From an uncultured Chthonomonas sp. (lineage in GTDB: Bacteria > Armatimonadota > Chthonomonadetes > Chthonomonadales > Chthonomonadaceae): a DNA stretch of 49,054 nt. Position 1 is the first letter of the stretch. Every line of letters begins with the position of its first letter. The DNA lies in the NCBI GenBank assembly GCA_903859705.1, contig CAIONQ010000128.1, positions 1 to 49,054 on the forward strand, written 5' to 3'. A program made the translations under genes and the position numbers. Shown here one piece after another: positions 48,964-49,054 of the stretch. The notes beneath the pieces are model-generated. The model had not been told where the DNA came from, ran no database searches, and was given only the letters and a program-made list of their open reading frames with translations.

Positions 48964-49054
48964 TTAGCATGTCTCGGCCATAGTTCATAATGCCGCGCGC
49001 CGCCCGAGGTACGAGGGAATCAGGCAGCGCCAGGTGCAAAAGAAGTTACCACCA

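Noticed and set aside
1-49054. CRISPR array, integrase or prophage
   Set aside because: No regularly spaced direct repeats, cas-like genes, integrases or phage structural genes were seen in the window.

Overview
The window is a bacterial chromosome segment of moderate GC content with mostly housekeeping genes and a few accessory islands. No rRNA or taxonomic marker gene is present, so the source is inferred. The recG-coaD-(DivIVA-like)-yceD-rpmF-plsX-fab order, a DapL-type lysine route, an FhaA/PP2C/Ser-Thr kinase cluster, glycosidase-like and DUF2092 proteins, a multiheme cytochrome/TPR protein and an FG-GAP/UnbV protein together suggest an Armatimonadota-like or other deep-branching environmental bacterium. 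That placement is low confidence.

Layout. 1-2080: the tail of an IS4-like transposase, a double-HTH XRE regulator, and a tRNA-Val(TAC) with its own promoter and terminator. 2099-8929 (minus strand): a DUF2325 protein, then a run kimA-like K+ transporter, STAS-USP fusion, nadC and birA. 9285-10340: a PD-(D/E)XK-like protein and an intergenic region with strong RNA-like structure (a candidate minus-strand sRNA with a terminator, and a 10-bp inverted repeat before alr). 10341-21496 (plus strand): alr, then an 11-gene run recG, coaD, SepIVA-like, yceD, rpmF, plsX, fabH, fabD, fabG, acpP, fabF that links DNA repair, CoA supply, septation and type II fatty-acid synthesis, closed by a terminator.

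21623-28412: a strong promoter drives a 1230-residue glycosidase-like protein with long disordered arginine-rich tails and an overlapping 71-residue gene; then a secreted protein with two DUF2092/LolA-like domains and a convergent HAF-repeat secreted protein. 28561-30136 (minus): metK under a complete SAM-I riboswitch with terminator and promoter. 30307-36872 (minus): a signalling operon with a consensus promoter, reading FhaA-like (DUF3662 + 2 FHA), PP2C phosphatase, membrane Ser/Thr kinase, membrane-anchored HEAT-repeat protein.

37027-41126: a DUF6941-type protein and two ABC exporter half-transporters whose motifs suggest a heterodimer with one degenerate ATP site. 41487-46604: a membrane multiheme cytochrome/TPR protein and an FG-GAP/UnbV probable lipoprotein. 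46711-47892: dapL. 48086-49054 (minus): a frameshifted RHS C-terminal tip and an ankyrin-like small protein, probably the remnant of a polymorphic-toxin locus cut by the window edge.

The best candidates for something undescribed are the arginine-tailed glycosidase-like protein with its overlapping small gene, the structured RNA region before alr, the STAS-USP/KimA pair, and the FHA-PP2C-kinase-HEAT operon. None of these has been verified by database search.
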